A DNA stretch of 64,000 bases. It comes from Rhabdornis inornatus (Eukaryota > Chordata > Aves > Passeriformes > Rhabdornithidae). This document shows, piece by piece, positions 12,871-26,226 of this stretch. Under the pieces are notes generated by a model. The model had not been told where the DNA came from and ran no database searches. It saw only the letters and a list, made by a program, of their open reading frames with translations. Position numbers and translations under genes: made by a program. The DNA lies in contig VWZS01005895.1 of NCBI GenBank assembly GCA_013397075.1, forward strand, positions 245,396-309,395, read 5' to 3'. How positions within the stretch are numbered: position 1 is the first letter of the stretch; each line of letters opens with the position of its first letter.

Positions 12871-15306
12871 ATGTTGGTAAGATTAAAGATTCAGAATCTG
12901 TTCAGAAAAGAAAAATAAGCCAGAGAATGAGAATAAGACTTTAGGAAAGTCTTATAAGAAATATAATCTTATTAGAGAAGCCAACTATTACACTGAGAAG
13001 GATAGTGTCTTCTAAAGTGGAATTGACAGCTTGTAAAGACTTCTCAGAAGCAGATTTTTGCTAAGTTAAGGTTGCAGAATCACTGCAGAAACTATTACTT
13101 ACTTTGTCATGGGTTCCCACAATACATTCCCTTTCAGAAGGGTTTGTTTAGACTAAACTATAAACCTTAATTTGTAGACCAGTTGTAGTAGAAAACAAAA
13201 AAACCCAACTTTTTTTAGCCACACTTTTGTGTTTTTAAACTCTTTAAGCAATTTTATATGTACTCCTACAGCTAACATAGTGCTTTCTAATCTTTAGTAG
13301 ACTTTCTTACAATCATGCAGGTTCTAGTCTCTAACCTAGGGTACAGAGCATGTGCAGTGCCTTTATTACAGCATTTTTAACACGTGCACTATGTGTCCTA
13401 GCTCACTATTGCAGTATTTTCATTGCTAGAAATGGACCACAGGATTTGTGCTGAGTTTGTCAGGACTATGGCTTGTCAAGATTACTTTGTATGACGACTT
13501 CTTGATCTGCCTGGAAATTTTCTTTGACCTAGCTAAGCTATAACAGTATTTTTCTCTCATAACTGGATAACCATGTTTAATTTGTTTTAGTATGGCTTGT
13601 CTTCCTATGGTATAAGCACTTCCATATGTAGTTGTAAAAAAGTAGTTGTTCTATATAAAATGAGATATTTGTGAGCCTAATGTAATGAAGCAATGTAGAG
13701 AATTAGAGGGCTGGTATGTTGGAGTCCTTGCGAGGAGGAAGCAAAGCAAGCAGTATAGAGGAATAGTGGTGTGGGTTAAGAGCTGAGTAACAGCCTGGCA
13801 CCAGAGATCCCATGACTATGAACAACTCATCAACAGTTAATTAAAGAAATGCAGACCTGAACAAAATTGGGGTTTGGGGGAATATGACAAGTATCATATG
13901 TAGTAAATTGGAATGTACTGTGGACTTGCACAGCAATGAAGAAGAAACAATGTGTGAAAGACCATTAAAAAAAGAAACAAATATTACCCCAGCAGATCCT
14001 AAAGTGAAGAAGAAAACCACAATTTCACCATAGTCTTCCCTGTGAAAAAGTTTGGGTGCTGGTGATTTCTACATGGTACCGTATCTGGTGGAAGGATCCC
14101 AAAGGAGAGTGAAAGCTTCAACAAAACGGTTAGCAGCTAGGAAATGTGTGATACACTTCTAACTGTATTGTTATTGAGGGTTGTTTTGCTTTTTTTTGCT
14201 TTGGTTTGATTTGTTGCTTTTATAGTAATGGTAGTATCCTTTCTTTATGCTTTTTATTTACTTAATTTTCTGTTATAATTAAATATTGACTGACTTTCTG
14301 ATTAAACTTTTCATTTATACCCATTATGAAGTCCTGGCTTTACGTACAATCATTGTTTACTTTTTTACCTATCATTTTTTTAAGCAGAAGTGTGGATATA
14401 ATATATAATTCCATTATATTTTATTGTTATTGAGTTCTTGTGGAGTCAGTGTATCAAGGAAAACTCTCAAAATGGTAAAGCAGTTTCTTACGTTCTCCTA
14501 AAATGACTCTAGGTAAATTTACTGTTTTTCAGCAGAGCTGCATATTGTGAGATAAGAAAAATGCCTAGCTTTTACCCAGTGCTTATCTCCAGGTTAGTAA
14601 AGGATGTATCATTTTTCCCATAATAAGCAAGAATCAACAAGTATACAGGCTCAGGATCATTAGCATTTTGGTGTCAGAATTTGTCTTTTCAATGCATGAG
14701 ATGACACTGAAGGTTAGAAATTTATATGTGGATCTACAGAAGAAATCAGAACTGACCTAGATGGCCTTCTACATAAATTTTTCTAATCTGACAGTGGTTT
14801 TATGAGGTTTTTGGCTAAAAAGATGTACTTCAAGATTCATTCCAAAATGTGAACCTCTTAGAATCATTCCTGTTGAAGACTGTAACAGGATCCATAGCTT
14901 ATTCCAGTCCTTTCAAATTCCCATGCAATTCACTTTTTGTTAATCTGTTATAAAGAGACACATCCAAGTACTCTTTCAGGACATGGATAGTGTATTAAAA
15001 ATATTAATATAACTTCTTATTTAATATGGAAAACTAGAGCCTTTAGCATAAACTCTGAATTTGCTGTGTTACAAAAGCTTTCACTTTTGTCAGTTTAACT
15101 TATGGTTCTAACGCTTTTTCAGGAATGCAGTGCATGTAGCTGGTGAAAAGAAACTGGAAAATGTGGATTTAATGCCCACAGAGTGGATCCCAGTCCCCTC
15201 TGTGCCATTCATGTTGTTCACCAGGCTCATAAACACACTAGAGGTCATTCAGCAGGGATCCATTTGCTGATGCAGGTGTGTTGGATGGAATGTTGCAGAA
15301 ACACGT

Positions 15307-15340
15307 GGCAGGTGTGATGGTTGTCCATCACACCGCTGCC
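15307..15340. repeat. Perfect 10-bp inverted repeat, hairpin
   Basis: GGTGTGATGG at 15311-15320 is followed by the loop TTGT and its exact complement CCATCACACC at 15325-15334. The stem can be extended by GGCA (15307-15310) pairing with TGCC (15337-15340) past a two-base bulge. It sits in a patch richer in GC than its surroundings. It is too short for a typical microRNA precursor, and I see no terminator context. Confidence 0.6.
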
Positions 15341-17479
15341 ATCCTCCCCCTTGCAGCAGCTGCTGGGGGCTCTGTGGCAGCTGTGGCAAACTCCTTGAGT
15401 CACCATGAGAGGACTGAAAGGATCTGCCCTGATTTGCCTCTTTCCTCTTGTCCAGCTGCCCTGAGAAAAACCTGCACATGGAATAATGACATGTAATTCA
15501 CATGATTGACTCCAGCCAGGGTAGTCAAGCAGGAAAAACAAAAGGAAAAAACCTGCAAGCAAATCCAACAGATCATTACCAATGACCTGTCAGGGCTGGA
15601 AGCAGTTAAAACACCAGAGTATTTTGCATGGCTAAAAGATCTTTCTGAAGAATGGCTTCTGAAACCCAATTTTTTAATAATTATGAGAAATATCCTGATC
15701 AAAAAGTTTTGAAGGTCATAGTGTTCATTAGAAAATACAGCCACATTTTACAGCAAGCAGTATATTCTAACTTGAGGAAATGCATGTTATTTCAGGCATA
15801 TCATACTGTGCAATAAACTAATGCTGTTAGAGTTTTACTCGTAACTTTGTTATTTGCTATAGTTATTTAACTTATCCTTCATTAGCTGTCTAAATCTAAA
15901 TTCAAATATGTCATCTTTTAGAATTAATCAAAGAAAGCATTCATCTGACAGTAAATTTCTTTACTAATTCAAATTAACATCAGTCTTTCAAACACTGTTA
16001 ATTTTTTTCTCCTGATCCAGCTGTTTGCTGGATTATTAGGGTTCGAGGAAATGTTTCTCTAAGCAATTTCTCTTCTATAGCAAGGTGGAGGAATGTCTAC
16101 TGTGATATTTTGTTTTAAGTGAGAAGAATGCAGCTTTCCAAATTCACTGCAACACAGAAGACACTAGTTTCTTTGGGGAAGAAAATGGAAAAAGAAAATT
16201 CAAAATTTTAATGGAAAATGTATGAAACAAAGAATTTTTCTCAACCCAGGCAAAGATTTCCTAATGGTGTACTAATTTAGTCACTTAAAATAAGCAGCAA
16301 CCCTAATTGAATCCCACAAATAGAGAAAAAAAAGAAATTTTTGCATCTTTATATTTACCACAATTTTTTGGTACCCGAAGTCTGAACAGAACTCTTATAT
16401 TTTGGCCCATATTTATTTAAAAGACAGTTTTATTGGCAGGATTTCTGTCTTTCAAATCTATCTCTCTGTCTCCACCCCTGCTCTAAATACTGAAACAGCT
16501 TTGATGTTTAGAGTAGTCTTTTAGTGGGACTTCATAAACTAGAAGGAGCTTCACTACTTATATCAGTTCATTTACTATTACTCCAAAGTAAAACACTGAA
16601 AGAATGTTATCCACCAAATTTCTAAGTTTTCCTGTAATAACACACTGGCTGTGTGGCTCATCTCAGAAAGATCTTTTTCAATCAGTTAGATTAATGACTT
16701 GAGGAGGATGACAATGAACACTCTCCATTTGGGCTGCTACACACAAATGCATTTGCTTACTTATAAAAGAAGTGCTCTTTAGGGCATTCCACAAAAATCC
16801 TGCATAAAAAAATCAGGTTCTTCATGAAGCAGAAGGTGAAGAGTGAGTTAAAAGACAGCTCCTTTGACAAGGAAAAACTGTGAAATACAGGGAAAGAAAT
16901 ATAGACCACAGAGAAAAAAATACATAGAAAGTCAACATTAGTAATACTAATGTAGAAATATCTGAATTTTTCCCTTCTTGTTCATACTGGGTTTCAGTTT
17001 CATACTGCCTTCTCTCACATTCTCCTCTGTCTACACTTTGTTTAGTGACCACACAGAACAGTCCTGCTATAATCTGATTCCTCAGATATGCTTTGTGCAT
17101 TCCGAAGTGTATTCCAAAAGATGCACACAATCTGCTTCCAGGAGCTGTGATAATCTTCTCCACAATTTTCAAGTTTTAGTGCAGAGGCTGTCAAAGCACG
17201 TAAATTATTGAAAATATGCTCTTACTAATACTGACATTACAATTCTTCAAAAAAAACCATTCTATTCTACCTCTTTACTCTCTTGAGCAAGCTAAGGTGG
17301 AACTGAATTGATGCATAAATCAAGAGCAAAAGATCCATAATGGACTCAACAACATAGATCAATCCATATTTATACCACAGATATGCATACCATATGTCTA
17401 TATATTTGTATATTTGAGTATTTGAAAATACATAAACATAAAAAAATGTATAAATACAGTGTGATTGTGCATATGTTTA

Positions 17480-17492
17480 TGTGTGTGTGTGT
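17480..17492. repeat. Short (TG)n microsatellite
   Basis: About six TG units within an AT-rich stretch of alternating purines and pyrimidines. Confidence 0.8.
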
Positions 17493-18818
17493 CCTATAAG
17501 TGTGTAAAATGGTGAGAAACCAATAGTGCAGTAGACAGGTACAGAGTAAATTACTAGAGCAGCCCAAAGATGCAGGCAATAAGAAAAGAGCTTTGTTTTT
17601 CTTGTTTTAATCTTAAATGTAAATACTAATAAATCAGATAACCATATGAGGCATCATATGCAGCAATCTCTAAGCCAATCATGCTAGAGAAGGTTGATGT
17701 GACATAGAAGAAACGAGGCAAAAGCAACAGAAATTGTGAGATTGGTGCCACTGGATTTTTCATAGTCTGGATATAAATGGAATTGATATCACAGTAGAAG
17801 ATCATTACTTCATGACAAATGGTGTGCTGTACTCCAGCATTTCTGCAGCTTAGCTTTGCTGGGTAGTCATCACAGTTTGCAGGTATAATAGTTTTGTAGA
17901 AAACTTTTCCTTGTGCTGTGACAAATAAGCAATAGTACAAACTGCTTAGTTTCAGGTATTAAGAAAAAAAATAATTTGACAAGAAATAAGGGAGAAAAGT
18001 TATAGAGTTTCTAAACAGAAAGTAGTGTCTGATCTGATAGCTATCACAATGATCACATGTGCTGTGGATTGGAATCTTGCCTGCAAGGACCTTACTAATA
18101 TTTGCATTGAAAAAAGGAGAGTCATCAAAAATGTGACCTTTGAAACCTGCCTTGTTGCACACTCCTTCTTGAACATTGTGGTGTAGCTGGCACTCCAGAA
18201 CTTACAGGAAAGAGTAAAGACCCACAAAACAAAGTAAAACTCAGATCCTTCCTTGATTTCATGGGCATAGGTCTTGCCTTTTGAAACAAGCCCTCCAAGA
18301 GCATGGACCTCAGTGAAGGCACCTTAGTAGGGTCCTGGACAAACCAAATGTCCTATATAATGATGCAGAACACCTGTAATTTGCTGCATCCCTCACAATA
18401 TGATTCAGCTCTACTTCTGCCAGCTTCTGTAGTCATCAAAGACAAATGCCATGAGTGCATGTGTTCTTCTGTTCTGGACACCTTGTTCCTTGAGGGAGAT
18501 CTCTGTGAAATATTTCCTCCTCCATCACTACAGAAAGGAATCTGATACTTGAGTAAGGAAGAAGAAACCTTTGTTCCCTTCTCTTTGTGCAGCTGTTAAT
18601 AATAAGAATCTGTAAAACTAAACCTATGAACCCAAAGTTCCTCTAACCACAAACCTGAGTTTACTCAGTGTTTCTAGCTGAAATTCTCAGCATGACTATT
18701 GCAACTAAATGTTGACAAATAATTAATTTAACTGAAAATTGATACCAAATTCTTTAAGATAACTTTTCTTAACTCAGTATTCTTAAATTTTGTCTTCTAT
18801 TGGAAAGAATACACAGTC

Positions 18819-18842
18819 TTTCTGCTGTAATTACAGCAGAAA
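18819..18842. repeat. Perfect 24-bp palindrome centred on TAATTA
   Basis: The left arm TTTCTGCTGTAA is followed with no spacer by its exact reverse complement. The centre is TAATTA (a homeodomain core), flanked symmetrically by TGCTG/CAGCA half-sites like those bound by large MAF proteins, though the spacing differs from a standard MARE. It could be a dimeric protein-binding site or a chance cruciform. Confidence 0.65.
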
Positions 18843-21800
18843 ATAGTTAACCTTTGCTCTACTTCAAATTTGCTCCATTTTTGTAAAGCTGAATCGCGAA
18901 AAGGAAAGCCAAAACAAAATCAGAAAGCTCTAGATATATGCTTGCTACTTGTTTCACATGAAAGCAAGTATTGCACATAAAATAGTCTATTCCTCAAACT
19001 CTTCATAGCTGATAAAATAAGTCAGTGCATGCAAAGACTTCAAATAAGCATCATGACCAATTAAAAAAAAGAAGAAAACACTGGCTTCAAAACTAACCTC
19101 CAACGAATATGTAAGTAAAAAGCTGTCTAAACTAATTTCTTGTGAACTGGAAATGGCATATATGTTCCTAGGGATGGGAAATATGAAAACTTCAATACTT
19201 TTATGAACCCTTCTTTTAATTGCCTAAAGTATTTAACTGTATCATATTAAAATAACTATAATAATATGGAATATCTCCCCTTACTCAGGTTTCTACTTGT
19301 TTATTTTTCTAAGTCATCTATTCTTGATAACCCATACGTACTTTTTGTCAGGTGTAGTGTTTTCTTGAAAATGAAATAATGTGCATGCCTTGCTTCAGCA
19401 GTCCTCACTTACAAACACATGCTAATGGCCTGCTTGAATAAATGTCACTGTTCATATATTGCAGAACTTGACTTCACATCAATTCTCAAATTTTCTTAAC
19501 ATGTTTCCTAAATGGGGAGAAATTCCTAACATTTGCATTGTAAGTCAGAGAGCAATGAATTATGTATTGGTTCCTGAGCTGTGAATGCCTAAAGCAGTTT
19601 GTGAAAACATATGAGGTCAGGATTACAAGACTGTCTTTTAAATTGTTTAACTTTCTAGTCAAACCAATACACTCTCTTCCTTTCTTTCTTCTTTTTTTCT
19701 TTCTCAATATTCATGCATGCATTTTTTTCAGTCACAATTTAGCCATAATATGAGGTTATAAGCAAAAAAGTATCTGTTTATGTGAAAAAAGAATGCTCTT
19801 GCTATGCTCACTGGCCCATTTATGGCTTTAAATGTTCTTATCTTCAACGGCTTTACATTGGCCAGTGTTGCTTAGTATATACTTATCTCCCCCTTCATTT
19901 TCTGCACAGTCTTTATCACAGCTTTCCCAGCTTTCCATAAGAGAGACGTAGGCCTGCTGCATTATTCAGCTCATGTATTTCCTTTCGGGATACATGGTGT
20001 GACATACTATATGATGTGTCATATTGCATGTTTTTAATAATCATTCTGTTATATATTACTATGATTTGTAGTTGAAATCAGTGGGGTCAAGATTTCACCA
20101 TAAAAAAACTGCTATTTTGTATTAGGAATTAAAATTATTGCTAAAAAATTCACCAGGTCTCTCTCTGTGTAATGGAAGTATTTTAGCAATTTTTAGTTTC
20201 AGCCTTTGTTGACAGTGGCATTTCAAGTAGAATTAAAATATTTGTTACATACTTTAATGGTGGAATGCATGTTCTCCATGTGGTACAGTAACTCTTCTTC
20301 AATGGAAGAACTCTTTGTAAAGTGGAATATTAAAAATTTTGGCTGAACAATAATGAAAAATACTCCTCCATGTATTTTCTTTGAGAGATGTTTGTAGCTA
20401 AATCCTCCATACACAAGAAATTTATACACAATTGCACGTGTATGAACAACTCCAAATAACTGAGCTTAGAAGTATTAAAAATAAAATTTTATCTTTGCTA
20501 CAATAAATAATTTTGTGTTCTTAAAAGATTACCTGATGAAGTCAGTGGTTGTCAACTGCTTTTTTTGACAGAAAATATTGTCAATTGAAAATGATGGTGC
20601 CCCCATTGTCAGAAACACATAACTGATGGCAGGTGTTGGTCGTTTTCATTAAGTCTATTGTGCACCCTCCTGTGGTAAGGCAGGTAGGTTTGGTTACCAG
20701 GATCTAATGTGCTTCAGGAGAAACATCAAAAGAGAGGAGGCATATTACAAGGGAAAAGAGGCAGGACTAGGTGTGGATGTATTGCACACCAGCCCTTGGT
20801 AGTTTTACATGATCTAGGGGTTAAGAAAGAGAGTAAGATAATTTGTTGAGGGACTGTGACACTCAGCAATATTAAATTTCTAAGCTTTGAAATAACATAG
20901 CTTGCGACATTCAGTATCTCACTTTCTGGTAAAGCAAAAAATTAGTTCTTGTATATGGAAGTAGAAGAGGGGTAATTTCCATTTCTAAGTAGCTAAACCA
21001 TCTCTTTATATGTAGTATATATTACCATATATGTTATGTATAAGATTTGCTTTATACAAAAATTTATTAAGGCTTATGTATGAATGTTGTGCGTTCTGAA
21101 AATTCAAGAACAATTTTGAAGAGAGAATTGGAAAAAAAATCATATTTCATGTCAAGGAAACAGATGAAATAAATAATAATAGTTAAAAAACAGATTCATG
21201 ATTGTCATGGATGAATGTCCAATGCATTTATCAAATGGCTTTGCATATAATGAGTCAGTTTCCACAAATATATATTTGTTATAGACATGTGTAGCTCCTT
21301 AAGTGTACCTATTAATTGCAAACACTGGAGTACATCTGTTCTAATTTTACAATGCTTTTCAATATGTGTATTAGAAAAAGATGACTTTTTAAAGATAAGA
21401 TTAAATCTGAGAAACTGAGGTAAAAAATTATTTAAGTCTTTGAGAGACAGATGATATTTGTCTTTTAGGAACTGAAGAGAGAATTGAACAGACAGAAGTT
21501 TCAGTAGAACATCTGAAAATATCTCCATGAATGAAAGTACAAAAGGTTGGTATTTTTTGTCCCTTTCAGATACCCACATCCTTATGTTAATTAACTTGCT
21601 CATATAAATACAGCAGGATTGTTGTATTTTTTTAAATAACTCTTTACTGAATATGTCAACAAGATAATATATAGTGTATAGTGAGGTTTTGAAGTTAACA
21701 ATGCGTGCAACATGGCAGATTGCAGAAAACAGATAACGCAGACTTCAAACCATCTATTTTTCCATGTTAAAGATAGAAAGTATAGCAAACACAGAACAGA

Positions 21801-23215
21801 ATCAAGTGTGCATATCTCAGTTAAAATCAATTTTATGAAAGATCGTCTTCAGATATTTGGGATCAACTCATGATAATTTGTTTAGTAGCTTATCTGTTTC
21901 TGAGAGGATCAGAATTCAGCTCTCATGAGGCACATTGTCACAGAGCCCCAGTGCAATGAAATGTTGCCAAATCTCTTCTGTGCTAGTTTTCCATATGGAC
22001 TACTAGCCAGAGTCCTTTTAAAGAGCAAAACATTCTCTGCTGTACAAAAGTTTAATGCCAAATCCTTCAATATTGCCTGCAGTATCATCTGGGATACCAA
22101 GTGCCCTGTTTGATAGAGTTCAGGGAAGGAGTGATCATCAGCTTCCTAGGATTATCTCTGTGTTTAGAAGAGAGCATCAGGCAGGATTTGAGGAGGTTCA
22201 GAGCCAGTAACTTTTGGTTTTGGCACTCACTTCTGTTTTGTTTTTCCACTGAGCTGTAAAGATAAGTCATGTGTAAAACCATTGTTCTCATGTTCTAAAG
22301 AAAAAAACTTTAATATCTCCATGTTAAATTTAAGGTGAAGAAGTACTATAAATGTAGAATTCAATGGGAATTAACCACTTTACTGTCAAAAGCTGAGACT
22401 GAACTTTCACTTCAATGCCATTAATAAAGTGCCTCAAATAGACCCTTAAAACAATATCAATATGCATAAAGTTATTTTGTTTGCAAAACTGAAATTAATA
22501 AATTTTTCAGAGAGAGAAACTTGCTCTCATGAAAAAAAGAAAACTATTCAGAGAAAAATACAGTTGAACTACTCTAATAACAAATATCATAAGCTAATTC
22601 ATTTTTCTGTTTTACATGATATTCACTGTAGTCCTTTATTGGCATATAGGGAAAACTGCTAATATCTTTTCAGTTCAAAGTAGCTTATTCCCTAAATATT
22701 CTTACAAAGAAATTCAGTAATAATGTGTCCAATAAGAACCTGTTAACACAAAGTTCATGCATTAATCAGGTGTTTGTTTCTGCCAGCAAGCCATAAGCAA
22801 GGAACACTTATTAAAGTGACATAATCCATGAAAATAAGGACCAGTTTGTAAATAAATACATCTTCAGAAGGAGCCCAAGTACTGGGAACAGCAGTGTGAT
22901 ACATCTGTAACACAACTTCACTTAAATGCTTATTTTATTCTACTCACCAATCTTTCTGCACATCTATGTCTACTATTAGCAGTATACAATGGAAGATGGG
23001 TGAAATTTTGTCTGAAAAAAATAATTTGTCCCCAGATCCAATGAACTTGATCAAATCAGGACTTAAAAGTGAACATTTCGAGTGAGTTGTACATATTCAT
23101 ATTTGGCACTTCTGCTCAATTGCCTTTTGTTATTATTTGTGGTCAGGTATTTGTCCTAAGTGAAGATTGCCCAACTTTTATAAAGCCCACGGAAAAGGCT
23201 ACTAATCTTAAACTT

Positions 23216-23221
23216 TTTATT
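23216..23221 (-). terminator. Candidate canonical poly(A) signal of FLRT2
   Basis: AATAAA on the minus strand, the first canonical hexamer downstream of the FLRT2 stop. It is followed within about 50 bases by a G/T-rich stretch that could serve as the downstream element. It would give a 3' UTR of about 3.3 kb. The call is by position and motif only. Confidence 0.35.
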
Positions 23222-23674
23222 GCCAAAAGATAATTGTCCATTTTAAACTGTTTTTCTACATACTTTACCTAGTGAAATTTGTTCACTAAGTGCTTATTTA
23301 GGTGGGAACTGAAATGAAATCTCAGATGTTTGTGTGACTGGCACTTTGGGAAGTCCCAAATTCTGTTGCAAGTTGAAATATATTACCTGTTTTGGAGCTA
23401 AGGAACAATTAAATTGGGAGAAACATTCTTCAAATGACACATATGACCCTTCAGTTGACTACAACTCTGAATGTTTTTAGATAGTATTCCAAGCTCTATC
23501 CACAAATTTTGGTAGAAGGTGCTTACTATGGTTTTTTCAAGAGTCTTTATAGCAAAGAAACTTTTGTCAGTGTCCCATACAAATTGATATATTTTTTGTC
23601 ATACTGAAAAGAAGCATATAGTATGCTATCTGTAATATCATTGTGATTTTTGATCTAGGTAAGCAAGTCATAGT

Positions 23675-23705
23675 CTACATACATACATACATATATATAT
23701 ATATG
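23675..23705. repeat. (ACAT)n/(AT)n microsatellite
   Basis: Several ACAT units pass into a run of AT dinucleotides. It lies within the possible FLRT2 3' UTR. Confidence 0.9.
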
Positions 23706-24140
23706 TTTTATAATTCAAGATCAAAACAAACAGTTTGTGAATACATTCTGTGTTCACCCTATTCAATAAGTAACCAGTTTTCTTGCCATGAGGTTGGGCT
23801 TCTGGGTCATTCACCTGCAGTACAGGCCAGATTCCCTGAATAAGCCAATTGCTACAAATAAGGTGCCTATGGTTTACTGAGGTCTAGAACAGAAGACTCC
23901 CCCTGCATCAGTCATTGAAGTACAAAATACTAGTAAGCATGTACTTTCAAAGGAGGCCTTTTGAAACCAAATATACAACCAATTATTTCATTGAAATTAA
24001 ATATTATGTCCACACCCAGTGGGACTCACTGGCTCTGCTTAACTTCAAGCAAACTGCAGCATGCAACAGAAGCTTGTGCAGAAGCACAACTATTATCTGC
24101 TTGTCTTTTGAGCTGGGGCACCTAAAATATGTCAAACAAG

Positions 24141-24184
24141 ACAAAACAAACAAACAAACAAAAAAACACCAAAAAAAAAACAAA
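24141..24184. repeat. (CAAA)n / A-rich tract
   Basis: CAAA units followed by runs of A broken by C. It reads as a T/G-rich tract on the FLRT2-sense strand. Confidence 0.85.
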
Positions 24185-25247
24185 GCCCAAAAGTATCAAC
24201 CTTATCATCAGTAAATAGATTGCAGAAAAAAAACCCTCTCCTTTGCATAGACTTTCTAACTAGAATTATGCCATTTGAAATCATATGGTAAACTTTTAAT
24301 CAGCAAAATTTTAGCGACATGACTATTACAATAGCCACACAGGTTGTTTAGAATACCTGCTATAGCTGGAGAAAATAGCAAATATACAGAATATAGGGTG
24401 GAATTTCAAAATGTGATTTTATAAGGTGCTGGTGGGAGGATGTGGTTCCTTACAAAATGGTTGTACTTTGCTATCAATCATAACAAGGTTCATTTTGTCA
24501 TTGCATAAAATTAACGTTATCATGTGATCTGAATTGCAGAAAATACATACTCAGACTGCTGAGTTTCAAGAATGGGTTGAGTGACATGAGCGAAGGAAAG
24601 GATTAAAAACCTCTCTTCCAGCATAAGGAGCTTCATAAAGTGAAAGGTCTAAGTATTCCACTGTGAAAGTTCTTCAGCCTTTACTTCCAATCCACATGCA
24701 GCAACTTTCTGTGTATTCCTAGGTGATAACTGTAAAATTTTCTCTCTTTGGTTCCCTACTACCTCAGGGAAGTTTTGTCTTTTCTTTTTCTGTTTTTTTT
24801 CTTTTTTTCCAATGTCATGTAGCTTTAGCTTGTCCCCAAACTCAGAAGAAAATTTGCTACACTAAAAAAGCAAACTGAAAAACCCCCAAATAATTAGATT
24901 CCACCGCAGTTCTTGGCAGTCATTGAGTTAGCAGAGTGGTTGAAATATTACATAATTTTGAGAGCTGCATTATGGTTTGAATACAAGCATGATGTTTTGC
25001 ATAGTGCATGTAAAGCTCAAGGACTGAGAAAATATTGCAGGTAAAGAATCTGAGGGTATAAAAAAGCAAATTCTAAACCCACCTACTGATTGTGAGCAGA
25101 AATCATTACGGAAAACTCAAAAATGCTTAAGGAAAAAGAAGGGTAATTCAGAAGGACATTGTGTACCTGTGTTCTCAAAATTCCCCAGTCAATCAAATGC
25201 TTAGCTAATGTCAGTCTCTGTATACTTTAATTGGGAAGGAAAAAAAG

Positions 25248-25270
25248 CAAAACAAACAAACAAACAAAAC
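25248..25270. repeat. (CAAA)n repeat
   Basis: CAAA units preceded by a short poly-A run. This is simple sequence and does not look like a retroposon tail. Confidence 0.85.
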
Positions 25271-26073
25271 TCACCAATATTTGTACATGATTTTCCCCAC
25301 TGAATATATTTCAGTTCTTAATACCCCTTGAGGTTTTTCCAGTACTAAATAATTTTTACAATATATTTCTTGTTTGTTTTCTCTTTTTGTCTTTTTTTTT
25401 CTCCTTGTTTCTCTGTACTGAACATAAATCAGACCCTTAAGTCAAAGCTTGAATCACACAAATTATTAGCAAAACCTTTCCATTGCCCTTATATTTTGCT
25501 CCATGTTTTCAGCAATATGAACTTTGAGATTTGAAATTACATGAACATGTACGTGAATACTGCAGAGCTGGGAGCACTTAGAATTTCCCTCATTCTGGTT
25601 TTACCTGAACATGCTCTGTCAACAAATGCTGCTCTACTAAGAGGCACAACTTAATGATGGCTCTCTGTTACATACTGTTACCTAGCCTTCACCTCCCACT
25701 GAGCAGGGTCCAGAATGCCTGAAGTTTCTTAATCCTAATGTAAAGCACAAACAGTTTCTAAGATAAAGTATCTAGTAGTGGGGACATTTTCGGAGCAACT
25801 TTTGCAAATAAGAATCAAGGTCACTTTGACACTGAGCTCTTTCCACATTTCCTATTCCAAGCAGATTGAAAGAAAACTAATCAAACAAAAACGTAGCTTT
25901 TTTGGCAGCACTCAGAACTCCAGCTTTCAGTTGGAGGTGAGAAGTGCAGTACTGACAAAGAGGAACGGATGTATTTCCAATTGTTTGAAGCTCAACAGCA
26001 ACTGCTGGGTTCAAGTCAGAAGGGTTGTGCCCATTTTATCTGAATTGCTTTTGCCTGTTCCTAGTGACCCTGT

Positions 26074-26079
26074 TTTAAT
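26074..26079 (-). terminator. Possible proximal ATTAAA poly(A) signal
   Basis: The common variant hexamer ATTAAA on the minus strand, 400 bases past the FLRT2 stop. It would produce a short 3' UTR that keeps the miR-101-type site. No strong downstream G/T-rich element is evident, so support is weak. Confidence 0.2.
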
Positions 26080-26218
26080 ATGCACTTATTTTCCTGTGTT
26101 CCAGGACACCTAGAAACTTAACATCCCTCAGACTGCTTCGACAGCAAAGTGGTTAATGTTTGAAAAATGAGTCATTCTTTCCTTTGCCATGACATTGGGT
26201 TCTTATTGTACAACCCTG

Positions 26219-26226
26219 TACAGTAC
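26219..26226 (-). promoter_or_regulatory. Candidate miR-101 8-mer target site in FLRT2 3' UTR
   Basis: The transcribed strand reads GTACTGTA, complementary to bases 1-8 of miR-101-3p. It lies early in the 3' UTR, where sites tend to be effective. One 8-mer is expected by chance about once in 65 kb per strand, so conservation would decide whether it is real. Confidence 0.3.

Larger units (their letters stand above)
4501..23194. other. Long intergenic 3' flank without recognisable genes
   Basis: About 18.7 kb of AT-rich sequence. No open frame here carries a domain I recognise, and none has exon-like borders I can support. It contains scattered simple repeats, a homeodomain-site-like AT cluster (12851-12870), a GC-richer patch with a hairpin (about 15130-15480), a perfect 24-bp palindrome (18819-18842) and a region with several medium open frames on the minus strand (17626-18322). 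Otherwise I see nothing in it. In mammals FLRT2 lies in a large gene desert, which fits this emptiness. Confidence 0.55.
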
